NCBI GenBank assembly: GCA_030450335.1
Contig: JAKDIS010000137.1
Coordinates: 1 to 6,181 of the forward strand
Length of the DNA: 6,181 nt
From: Corynebacterium sp.
GTDB lineage: Bacteria > Actinomycetota > Actinomycetes > Mycobacteriales > Mycobacteriaceae
Direction of reading: 5' to 3'
This document shows positions 1 to 5,377 of the stretch, piece after piece. The notes below the pieces were generated by a model, which did no database searches, was not told the DNA's origin, and saw only the letters and a program-made list of their open reading frames with translations. Position numbers and translations under genes: made by a program. Each line of letters starts with the position of its first letter. Within the stretch, counting starts at the first letter, position 1.

Positions 1-25
1 CCATTAACCCTGGGGCACGCACAGG

Positions 26-62
26 AAAACCCCGGCACCGTCGCTGAACGACGGTGCCGGGG
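26..62 (-). terminator. Rho-independent terminator after cspA
   Basis: A perfect 14-bp inverted repeat (30-43 with 49-62, arms CCCCGGCACCGTCG and CGACGGTGCCGGGG) encloses a 5-nt loop. On the minus strand the stem runs straight into TTTTCC (bases 29 to 24). A GC-rich stem followed by a U-run is the classic intrinsic terminator. It starts 14 nt past the cspA stop codon, so it ends that transcript. The stem would also fold on the plus strand, but it lacks a T-run there. Confidence 0.93.
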
Positions 63-76
63 TCGGGAAGTTCTTC

Positions 77-280
77 CTAGACCACCGTGACGGAGACAGC
101 GGCCGGGCCCTTGCGGCCGTCCTCGGTCTCGAAGGTGACCTTCTGGTTCTCCTCGAGGCTACGGAAACCGTTGCCCTGGATCTCCGAGTAGTGGACGAAG
201 ACGTCGGCGGAGCCGTCCTCGGGGGAGATGAAGCCGAAGCCCTTTTCGGCGTTGAACCACTTGACAGTTCCGTTGATCAT
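77..280 (-). CDS. cspA: Cold-shock protein, CspA family
   Basis: This is a 67-residue single cold-shock domain (OB-fold) protein, the normal size for the family. Such proteins bind single-stranded RNA and DNA in the cytoplasm and act as RNA chaperones that melt mRNA structure. The RNP1 motif KGFGFI is at residues 13-18 and RNP2 (VFVH) at 27-30. The nucleic-acid-stacking aromatics W8, F15, F17, F28 and H30 are all present. The start ATG at 280 has a clear AAAGGA ribosome site 7 nt upstream (288-293). The stretch [16 protein letters not shown] is, from memory, nearly the same as in Corynebacterium glutamicum CspA, which supports the taxonomic guess. The gene is monocistronic or at least separately promoted: it has a long leader of its own and a strong terminator. 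The family name alone does not show cold induction, since many actinobacterial copies are constitutive. Confidence 0.96.
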   Translation of the reverse strand: MINGTVKWFNAEKGFGFISPEDGSADVFVHYSEIQGNGFRSLEENQKVTFETEDGRKGPAAVSVTVV

Positions 281-482
281 GAGATCATCCTTTCTTCAGT
301 GTCAGCGTCCGGATCATTCCGTGCGCTGGGTCGACCGAATGTTCCTGGAGGAATCAGTTCGCGTCCAAAAGACAACTTCCGTGAACTTGATTCCTTCCGG
401 GGAACCGAAAGGGAAAAACAACTCAGAAACTGTAACCGACGTCCACACTACACCGCGGGGCCCCAGCCACCAAGGACGCCGG
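281..482 (-). promoter_or_regulatory. cspA promoter and structured 5' leader region
   Basis: This 202-nt stretch between the upstream dehydrogenase stop and cspA holds no gene. On the minus strand a candidate promoter reads TTGGTG (473-468), a 17-nt spacer, then TAGTGT (450-445), which fits the actinobacterial TANNNT -10 pattern. TACAGT (434-429) is an alternative -10 box with no good -35 partner. Either would give a leader of roughly 140-160 nt, similar in scale to the long leaders of known cold-shock genes. The leader contains a 12-bp imperfect hairpin (349-360 with 383-395) and an AAAGGA ribosome site at 288-293. No obvious terminator separates the dehydrogenase gene from this region, so some read-through into cspA is possible. 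The promoter assignment is by inspection only. Confidence 0.55.
349..395 (-). other. Inverted repeat (hairpin) in the cspA leader
   Basis: The arms AGGAATCAGTTC (349-360) and GAACTTGATTCCT (383-395) are complementary over 12 bp with one bulged base, enclosing a 22-nt loop. If transcription begins near 440, this hairpin lies in the untranslated leader about 70-115 nt before the start codon. The distal arm overlaps a second, shorter dyad (TTCCT 342-346 with AGGAA 349-353), so two exclusive folds are possible. Function is not shown; a role in temperature-dependent stability or translation is inference. Confidence 0.6.
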
Positions 483-1517
483 CTACGGCACCAGCACGAT
501 GCGTCCGGCGACCGTGCCCGCCCGCAGGTCGTCGAACGCGCGCGCGGCGTCCTCCAGCGGGTACGTCGTGGTCTCCACGTGCAGCTTGCCCTGCTGGACC
601 AGCGCCACCGCCTGGCGCATGTCGGCGCGGGTGCCGCCGTAGGCGCGCTCGATGTTCACGCCCCACTCGAGCGGGGACGCCGCGGTGTTGTAGCCGAACT
701 CGCCGCCGCCGAGGCCGACGAAACGGATCGCCCCGCCCACGCCGACCACCGACAACGCCAGGTCCACGGTCGGCTGCACGCCGACGAAGTCCAGGACCAC
801 GTCCGCGCCGCGCCCGCCGGTCTCCTCCAGGATGCGTGCCGCGGCGTCGCCGTCGCTGGGCAGCGCCAGGTCCGCGCCGTGGGAGGCGGCGTACTCCACC
901 TTGGACGCGTCGGTGTCCAGGGCGATGATCCGGGCACCGGTCGTGGCCGCGAGGATCTGCAGGCCCACGTGACCCAGCCCGCCGAGACCGATGGTGACCA
1001 CCGTGGCGCCACCCACGAGCCGGTCACGGATGCTGTTGACCGCGTGCATCGGGGTCAGCGCCGCGTCCGCCAGCGGGGCGGACGTGGTCGGGTCCAGGTC
1101 GCCCAGCGGGTCGAGGTGGTGGGTCTTCACCGCGATGTACTCGGCCATGCCGCCCGGGGAGCCGATGCCGGGGGACACCGGTGCCATCGCGCCGCGCGGG
1201 TTCGCCACCTCGCACTCGTTGTCGCGTCCGGCGAGGCACTTGTTGCACTCACCGCAGCTCAGGACCAGGGCCACCAGGGCACTGTCGCCCTTCTCCCAGC
1301 CGGTGACGGCCTCGCCGGTCTTCTCGACGACACCGGCCACCTCGTGGCCCAGGGTGGCGCCGATCAGCGGGCTGTCGTCGGTGCCGATGATGTGCAGGTC
1401 GGAGTGGCAGAGTCCGGCCCCGGACACCTTCAGCAGGACCTCGTCGGCCTGGATCTCCGGCACCGGCCGGTCCTGGACCTCGACGGTGTCCTTGGCGGTG
1501 AATGTCACTGCACGCAT
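483..1517 (-). CDS. Zinc-dependent alcohol dehydrogenase, ADH-A (secondary alcohol) type
   Basis: This is a 344-residue cytoplasmic medium-chain dehydrogenase that interconverts alcohols with aldehydes or ketones using NAD(H). The catalytic-zinc set is C37 (GLCHSD), H58-E59 (GHE) and D151 (APLADAALTP). The structural zinc is held by C88, C91, C94 and C102. The Rossmann loop GLGGLG is at 177-182, and the acidic D201 at the end of the second strand indicates NAD rather than NADP. Length and the segments GLCHSD, GSPGGMAEY, GGLGHVGLQIL and VFDFVG-like VLDFVG match Rhodococcus ruber ADH-A as I remember it, an enzyme that prefers secondary alcohols. The start has a strong AAGGAG site 5 nt upstream (1523-1528). 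It follows the other dehydrogenase by 66 nt on the same strand, so the two probably share a transcript. The physiological substrate cannot be read from the sequence. Confidence 0.93.
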   Translation of the reverse strand: MRAVTFTAKDTVEVQDRPVPEIQADEVLLKVSGAGLCHSDLHIIGTDDSPLIGATLGHEVAGVVEKTGEAVTGWEKGDSALVALVLSCGECNKCLAGRDNECEVANPRGAMAPVSPGIGSPGGMAEYIAVKTHHLDPLGDLDPTTSAPLADAALTPMHAVNSIRDRLVGGATVVTIGLGGLGHVGLQILAATTGARIIALDTDASKVEYAASHGADLALPSDGDAAARILEETGGRGADVVLDFVGVQPTVDLALSVVGVGGAIRFVGLGGGEFGYNTAASPLEWGVNIERAYGGTRADMRQAVALVQQGKLHVETTTYPLEDAARAFDDLRAGTVAGRIVLVP

Positions 1518-1522
1518 GGGTG

Positions 1523-1528
1523 CTCCTT
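1523..1528 (-). promoter_or_regulatory. Ribosome binding site of the ADH-A-type gene
   Basis: AAGGAG on the minus strand, 5 nt before the ATG at 1517, is a near-consensus Shine-Dalgarno. It fixes the start. It is stronger than the site of the promoter-proximal dehydrogenase, which has only a weak ACAGG. Confidence 0.8.
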
Positions 1529-1543
1529 CTTCTCGTACTTCTG

Positions 1544-1563
1544 GTTCTTCAGGGTTATTCAGG
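1544..1563 (-). repeat. 10-bp tandem repeat between the two dehydrogenases
   Basis: On the plus strand GTTCTTCAGG (1544-1553) is followed directly by GTTATTCAGG (1554-1563), differing at one base. They sit in the 66-nt gap between the dehydrogenase genes, just upstream of the second gene's ribosome site. No terminator or clear promoter is visible in the gap. The repeat may simply be slippage in an untranslated spacer. Confidence 0.6.
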
Positions 1564-1583
1564 TGCGGTATCTGAAATCGGTC

Positions 1584-2678
1584 TCAGGGCATTGTCAGCA
1601 CGGCCTTGACGGTCTTTCCGTTGACGGTGTCCTCGATGGCCTGGTCGATCTGCTCGAAGGGGTAGGTGGTGACCAGCTCGTCGAAGGGGAACCGACCTGC
1701 CTTGTACAGCTCCACCAGGTGCGGGATGAACACCTGGGGGACGGAGTCGCCCTCGATGGCGCCGATGATCTGCTTGCCGGACGCCGAGATGCGCTCGAGG
1801 TCGATCATCGCCCCCGGCTTCGGCGCGCCGATGAGCGCGATCCTCGCGCCGAAGGACGTGGAGTCGATGAGCTGGGAGACCACACCCGGCACGGCGGTGG
1901 TGTCCAGCGCGTAGTCCGCCCCGCCACCGGTGATCTCCAGGATCTTCTCGACCGGGTCCTCGTTCTTCGAGTTGATGGTGTGCGTGGCACCCAGCCGACG
2001 GGCGAACTCCAGACGCTCGTCGATGATGTCGACGGCGATGATGGTCGTGGCCCCGGCGACGCTGGCCGCCATGATCCCGGCCAGCCCCACCGCGCCGGTG
2101 CCGGTGACCACGATCGACTCGCCCGCGGGCACGTTCAGCGTGTTCAGGACGGACCCCGCGCCGGTCTGGATGCCGCAGCCCAGCGGGCCGGCGATCTCCA
2201 CCGGTGCCCCCTCGGGCAGCACGACCACGTTCTTCTCCGAGGCGATCGCGTGCGTGGCGAAGGACGACTGGCCGAAGAAGCTGCCGTGCACCCCGTCGTC
2301 CTCGAACGTGGTCGAGCCGTCCTCACGGGCGCCGCCGAAGTTCAGGAAGGTGAAGTTCAGGCAGTAGGCCTCCCGTCCGCTCCGGCAGTTGCGGCAGTGG
2401 CCGCAGGCCGCGTACGACATCGCCACGGCGTCGCCCACCTTCACGCCGAGGACGGCGTCCCCGACCTCCTCCACGATCCCGGCGCCCTCGTGGCCCAGGA
2501 CGATGGGGTACGGGCTCTCGATGTCACCCTGCCTCACGGCGATGTCGGTGTGGCACAGCCCCACCGAGGTGACCTTGACGAGGATCTCGTCGGGGCGCAG
2601 GTCCCCGAGCGTGAGATTCTCGAAAGTGAACGGCTCATCGACTCCACGGACGACTGCAGCCTGAACTGGTGTTGACAT
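1584..2678 (-). CDS. Zinc-dependent aryl-/benzyl-alcohol dehydrogenase family protein
   Basis: This 364-residue medium-chain dehydrogenase resembles benzyl alcohol dehydrogenases (TOL-plasmid XylB type, about 366 residues), which oxidise aromatic primary alcohols to aldehydes with NAD in the cytoplasm. The catalytic-zinc ligands are C42 (GLCHTD), H63-E64 (GHE) and C168 (GPLGCGIQTG). The structural zinc is held by C92, C95, C98 and C106. The cofactor loop GTGAVG is at 193-198, and D217 after the second strand points to NAD. The segment HGSFFGQSSFATHA (131-144) is a hallmark of the benzyl-alcohol and class III dehydrogenase branch and separates this protein from its neighbour. The ATG at 2678 lies 9 nt after a weak ACAGG. 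It is the first gene of a probable two-gene operon and is divergent from the DUF1275 gene. Aryl specificity is a family inference; other primary alcohols, including mycothiol- or formaldehyde-linked substrates, are not excluded. Confidence 0.93.
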   Translation of the reverse strand: MSTPVQAAVVRGVDEPFTFENLTLGDLRPDEILVKVTSVGLCHTDIAVRQGDIESPYPIVLGHEGAGIVEEVGDAVLGVKVGDAVAMSYAACGHCRNCRSGREAYCLNFTFLNFGGAREDGSTTFEDDGVHGSFFGQSSFATHAIASEKNVVVLPEGAPVEIAGPLGCGIQTGAGSVLNTLNVPAGESIVVTGTGAVGLAGIMAASVAGATTIIAVDIIDERLEFARRLGATHTINSKNEDPVEKILEITGGGADYALDTTAVPGVVSQLIDSTSFGARIALIGAPKPGAMIDLERISASGKQIIGAIEGDSVPQVFIPHLVELYKAGRFPFDELVTTYPFEQIDQAIEDTVNGKTVKAVLTMP

Positions 2679-2800
2679 GATCTACGACCTGTTCTCTCTC
2701 ACGGGTTTAACTTATGCCTCCAGGGTAGACCCGTTCAGGCGATCGGGGTGCGGTAGTCTCGGCGGCTCCGCTCAACCGACCCCTCACGGAAAGTCCCCGC
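2679..2800. promoter_or_regulatory. Divergent promoter region with operator-like dyads
   Basis: This 122-bp region separates the minus-strand dehydrogenase operon from the plus-strand DUF1275 gene. For the minus strand, CTGAAC (2738-2733), an 18-nt spacer and TAAGTT (2714-2709) form a plausible promoter. For the plus strand, TAGTCT (2754-2759) could be a -10 box, but no good -35 is visible. An inverted repeat ACGGGT (2701-2706)/ACCCGT (2729-2734) brackets the minus-strand -10 box. A shorter palindrome GGGTAGACCC lies within it at 2723-2732. Such symmetry fits a regulator-binding site, but no regulator gene is present in the window. Confidence 0.45.
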
Positions 2801-3508
2801 ATGCCTCCACGCAACCCGGCCCTCGGCCCGTACCACGACCGTCGCGAGATGAACCTCGGCATCGTCCTCGCCGGACTTGCCGGGGCCATGGGCGCGGCCG
2901 CCTGGCTGCACAGCTCCGGCTGGTACGTGACCTTCATGACCGGAAACACCGAGCGCATGATCCTGGAGCACTTCAAGGGCAACCACCTGCTCGGCCTCGG
3001 CGCGCTGGCCACGGTGGCGGCGTTCCTGGTGGGCGTCATGGTCGCCACGTTCGCCCGCATCTACTGGTGGACGAAGTCCCGGCACGCCGCGACGTTGGTC
3101 ACCATGGTCGCCGCGTACGTCGCCTGGTTGTTCGACGTCCTCACCGACGAGGCCGGTGCGTCCTTCGGTGTGGTGCCGATCCTGTCGCTGGCCTTCGGGC
3201 TGGGCGCGTTGAACACCTCCATCAGCCGCGGTAACCAGGTGGCGATGCCGCTGTCGTACGTGACCGGCACGCTGGTGAAGATGGGCCAGGGGTTCGCCCT
3301 GCACCTGTCCGGGGTGCAGCGGTGGGTGTGGGTCGCCCAGCTGGTGACCTACGCCGGCTTCCTCGTGGGCATCGTGCTCGGCGGGGCGGTGTTCCACTCC
3401 ATCGGCACGGACAACTCCCTGGCCGCTCTGGCAGTGATCACCACGGTGATCGCCGCGGTGACCTGGAAGCTCGACCACCCGCGTTTCGCCGCGAAGGACG
3501 CCGCCTGA
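2801..3508 (+). CDS. DUF1275 (YoaK-type) integral membrane protein
   Basis: This is a 235-residue membrane protein of the DUF1275/YoaK family, typical in length. About six hydrophobic helices are visible, near residues 17-35, 63-84, 96-113, 122-141, 176-198 and 205-222. The family signatures are FMTGN (45-49) in the first loop and the later GLGALNTSIS...SYVTGTLVKMGQ (133-163), where the second MTGN-like element is YVTGT. The family has no established biochemical role, so a transport function would be a guess. The ATG at 2801 follows GGAAAG by 7 nt (2788-2793). The internal Met17 lacks a comparable site and would trim the protein up to the first helix. The gene stands alone: it is divergent from the dehydrogenases and is separated from the next plus-strand gene by 275 nt with a hairpin. 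Confidence 0.9.
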   Translation: MPPRNPALGPYHDRREMNLGIVLAGLAGAMGAAAWLHSSGWYVTFMTGNTERMILEHFKGNHLLGLGALATVAAFLVGVMVATFARIYWWTKSRHAATLVTMVAAYVAWLFDVLTDEAGASFGVVPILSLAFGLGALNTSISRGNQVAMPLSYVTGTLVKMGQGFALHLSGVQRWVWVAQLVTYAGFLVGIVLGGAVFHSIGTDNSLAALAVITTVIAAVTWKLDHPRFAAKDAA

Positions 3509-3521
3509 AGCGACGACCCCG

Positions 3522-3560
3522 CGTCGCGTGCAGGATCCGCTCGGATCGTGGCACGCGACG
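3522..3560 (+). terminator. Long hairpin after the DUF1275 gene, possible terminator
   Basis: A perfect 10-bp stem pairs CGTCGCGTGC (3522-3531) with GCACGCGACG (3551-3560). Inside it a second 5-bp stem (GATCC 3534-3538 with GGATC 3543-3547) closes a 4-nt loop. It begins 13 nt after the DUF1275 stop codon. There is no U-run, so it is either a GC-only terminator of the sort often proposed in actinobacteria or a transcript-end stabiliser. GCGACG at 3510-3515 can pair with the same upstream arm (3522-3527), giving an alternative small hairpin. Confidence 0.5.
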
Positions 3561-3590
3561 ACCGGATCTGGCACGGCGCGCGGGGTACGT

Positions 3591-3626
3591 CCGGACGTCA
3601 CGCCGGACGCCGCGCCGGACGCTGTG
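3591..3626. repeat. Three 12-bp iterations starting CCGGACG
   Basis: The units 3591-3602, 3603-3614 and 3615-3626 each begin CCGGACG and end in variable TCACG, CCGCG and CTGTG. The period is exactly 12 bp. The first unit overlaps the palindrome ACGTCCGGACGT (3587-3598). They lie about 160-190 bp before the PapA-like start codon. Confidence 0.65.
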
Positions 3627-3770
3627 GCATCGGTCACGTACCGGCGTTCACCAGCTGCGCGCCGCGCGCGTCCGTGCTATCACAGAGATCCACGTCAAGA
3701 GCACGCACAGACAGCACAGACGGCACCGATCGTGCCCCGTCTCCCTTCCGTCCCTCACCTCTGCCCCCGG

Positions 3771-3776
3771 AAAGGA
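3771..3776 (+). promoter_or_regulatory. Ribosome binding site that sets the PapA-like start
   Basis: AAAGGA lies 7 nt before the ATG at 3784. The reading frame is open for hundreds of bases upstream, so this site is the main reason for choosing 3784. The homology with PapA proteins also begins shortly after this methionine. Confidence 0.8.
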
Positions 3777-3783
3777 CCCTGCC

Positions 3784-5373
3784 ATGGAGTACACCGAACT
3801 CGCGGCGTACCGGCTGCACGCCGGACATGTCACGACCTGGACCCCCACAGCGACGACCTCCACCGCCGATTCAGGCGACGCCTGGGCCGTGGACCCCCGC
3901 CCCCTGTCCTGCAACCACGAGGCGCACGTCGCCGAGGCGCTCGCCGCCGGCCCCGCCGCGAACCCTGCCGCGAACCCCGCCGCGTCTGACACCTCGTCCG
4001 ACGCCTCCGACCCCCGCGGCGACAACTGGATCGGCACCGCCTTCCGCATCCACCACACCTTCGACGCCGAGGTCTTCGCCGCCACCCTGCGTGCGTGGAT
4101 GGTCCGCCACGAGGCCTACCGCACCACCGCCGTGGCGGGCACCGTCGGCGACTCCGCCGTGGAGGACCCCGCCCTGCACCGCAGGACGCTGCCCGCCGAC
4201 GCCGTCGACGTGACGTCCCGCAGCGTCGGACACCTGGCGGACGCGGCGAGCGTGCGCGAGGTCCTCGAACGGCACTTCGCCACCGAGGTCTCCGCCCTGC
4301 AGTGGCCGCACCTGACCGTGGCGACCGTCGGACCGGACGCCGAGGCGCCGGACGACTCCCTCGGCAGCCAGGACGGCCCCTGGTTCACCGTCGTCTTCGC
4401 CGCCGACCACGCGGTGATGGACGCCTACACCCAGATCGTCTCCATCGCCGAGCTGCGTGAGATCTACGCCGCCGAGCTCGCCGGACGTTGCCCCGAGCTG
4501 TCGCTCGCCGGCTCGCACGTGGACTACAGCCGCGTCGAGCGCGAACTGGCCGACGAGCTCACCGTGGAGCACCCCGTGGTGCAGCGGTGGCGCGACTTCC
4601 TGGGACGCTGCGACGGCACGCCGCCGGCGCTGGCGCTCGCCGCGACGCCTGCGGCGCCCGAAGCGTCCGGCGCCCCTGAGCCCCTGCAGGTCAGCACGTC
4701 CGTCTGGCTGCTCGGCGAGGTCGACGCCACGGTCTTCGGCCAGCTCGCCAAGAGCTACGGCGGCAGCCAGGTCACCGGCCTGCTCGCCGCGCTGAAGGTC
4801 GCCGTCGCGCGCGCCGACCGCACCGGTGTCTGCGGCGACGCGCTGCGCTACGTGATGCCGATGCACACCCGCACCTCCCCGGAGTTCGCCCTGTCCGCCG
4901 GCTGGTTCGTGGGGCTGATGCCGGTGGAGGACCCGATGCCGCGCGGTGCGGACTTCTCCGAGGCCGTCGCCGCCACCACCGCGGCGGTGAAGGCCAACCG
5001 TGACGTGGTCGCCCACCCGTACCCGCGCGTCGCCGAGCTGCTCGGCGTCACCCGCCCGCCGCGGTTCGTGGTGTCCTACGTGGACACCCGCTTCATCCCC
5101 GGCGCCGACGACTGGACGCCCCACGACAGGACGCTGCGCGCCGTCGCCCGCAGCGCCAGCGACGTCTACGTGTGGGTGGTGCGCACCCGCGCCGGGGTGA
5201 ACATCTCCATGCGCTACCCGGACGACCGGGTGACCCGCGAGGCCGTGCGCGCCCTGATCGCCGAGTACTTCGCCGTGCTGCACAGCGTGGTCGACACCGG
5301 CGACGCCTCCTCGGAGCCCTTCGAGGTGCCCTTCGAGGTACCGACGACCCCCGTGGCAGTGTCGGAGGGCTGA
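3784..5373 (+). CDS. PapA-like (polyketide-associated protein) acyltransferase, condensation-domain superfamily
   Basis: This 529-residue protein resembles the mycobacterial PapA1/A2/A3 acyltransferases, which move acyl chains from CoA or a polyketide synthase onto trehalose lipids. The likeness is recalled, not searched. Matching blocks, in order: the N-terminal HVTTWTP, a condensation-like segment ending in WMVRHEAYR, the catalytic HxxxD motif (H209, D213 in DHAVMDA), GSHVDYSRVERELADELTVEHPVVQRW, the GWF block (373-375, like the QGWFTGQIP of PapA1), PPRFVVSYVDTRF, and a C-terminal YPDD segment. No signal peptide or membrane helix is seen, so it should be cytosolic or peripherally associated. 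Oddities are A214 where the superfamily usually has Gly after the catalytic Asp, and a low-complexity Ala/Asn/Pro/Ser/Asp insert at about 55-80 built on a 12-bp repeat. The next gene starts 4 nt after the stop, so the two are almost certainly co-translated. The real acyl donor and acceptor are unknown. A nonribosomal-peptide condensation protein is a less likely alternative. Confidence 0.85.
   Translation: MEYTELAAYRLHAGHVTTWTPTATTSTADSGDAWAVDPRPLSCNHEAHVAEALAAGPAANPAANPAASDTSSDASDPRGDNWIGTAFRIHHTFDAEVFAATLRAWMVRHEAYRTTAVAGTVGDSAVEDPALHRRTLPADAVDVTSRSVGHLADAASVREVLERHFATEVSALQWPHLTVATVGPDAEAPDDSLGSQDGPWFTVVFAADHAVMDAYTQIVSIAELREIYAAELAGRCPELSLAGSHVDYSRVERELADELTVEHPVVQRWRDFLGRCDGTPPALALAATPAAPEASGAPEPLQVSTSVWLLGEVDATVFGQLAKSYGGSQVTGLLAALKVAVARADRTGVCGDALRYVMPMHTRTSPEFALSAGWFVGLMPVEDPMPRGADFSEAVAATTAAVKANRDVVAHPYPRVAELLGVTRPPRFVVSYVDTRFIPGADDWTPHDRTLRAVARSASDVYVWVVRTRAGVNISMRYPDDRVTREAVRALIAEYFAVLHSVVDTGDASSEPFEVPFEVPTTPVAVSEG
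3952..3987 (+). repeat. Three tandem 12-bp units inside the PapA-like gene
   Basis: The units CCC GCC GCG AAC, CCT GCC GCG AAC and CCC GCC GCG TCT are in frame and encode PAAN, PAAN, PAAS (residues 57-68). They form a flexible Ala/Pro-rich insert before the conserved fold. Being a multiple of three, copy-number change would keep the frame. Confidence 0.85.
5317..5340 (+). repeat. 12-bp tandem duplication near the PapA-like C-terminus
   Basis: CCCTTCGAGGTG (5317-5328) is followed by CCCTTCGAGGTA (5329-5340), one base different. It encodes PFEVPFEV in the unconserved tail and is probably a slippage duplication. Confidence 0.85.
5364..5369 (+). promoter_or_regulatory. Ribosome binding site of the second acyltransferase
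   Basis: GGAGGG lies inside the last codons of the PapA-like gene, 8 nt before the GTG at 5378. It supports a GTG start and translational coupling: ribosomes finishing at 5373 are next to the new start. Confidence 0.8.
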
Positions 5374-5377
5374 GCCG

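Larger units (their letters stand above)
3509..3783 (+). promoter_or_regulatory. Repeat-rich leader upstream of the acyltransferase pair
   Basis: This 275-nt stretch has no convincing gene, although one plus-strand frame stays open through it because of the high GC. It contains a hairpin after the DUF1275 stop (3522-3560), an imperfect direct repeat (3542-3555 and 3563-3575), the perfect 12-bp palindrome ACGTCCGGACGT (3587-3598), three 12-bp iterations beginning CCGGACG (3591-3626), and a 9-bp tandem repeat GCACAGAC(A/G) (3705-3722). No promoter is convincing; TATCAC near 3678 is the only -10-like hexamer I would consider. The density of dyads and repeats suggests a regulatory region for the acyltransferase operon, which is inference. 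Confidence 0.45.

Noticed and set aside
451..466. GC-rich dyad GGGGCCCC as a terminator between the dehydrogenase and cspA
   Set aside because: The symmetry is only 8 bp with no loop and no T-run. It is more likely just part of the spacer of the candidate cspA promoter.
228..2675. Very long plus-strand open frame (815 codons) opposite the dehydrogenases
   Set aside because: It is antisense to two clear zinc dehydrogenases with complete motifs. Its translation is low-complexity Arg/Asp/Gly/His-rich, as expected of a shadow frame in high-GC DNA.
3591..3626. CRISPR-like array
   Set aside because: The units are 12 bp, contiguous and lack unique spacers, so they cannot be a CRISPR array.
2735..3637. 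Minus-strand open frame opposite the DUF1275 gene
   Set aside because: It has no recognisable domain and is highly biased in composition. The plus strand carries a six-helix protein with family motifs and a ribosome site.
3322..3783. Upstream extension of the PapA-like reading frame
   Set aside because: The frame is open but overlaps the DUF1275 gene, and its translation is Arg-rich and unlike PapA. The ATG at 3784 has the right ribosome site and is where similarity begins.
3528..3989. Possible small gene in the intergenic leader
   Set aside because: The translation is Arg/Pro/His-rich with no motif, the candidate start lacks a ribosome site, and it runs into the PapA-like gene in another frame.
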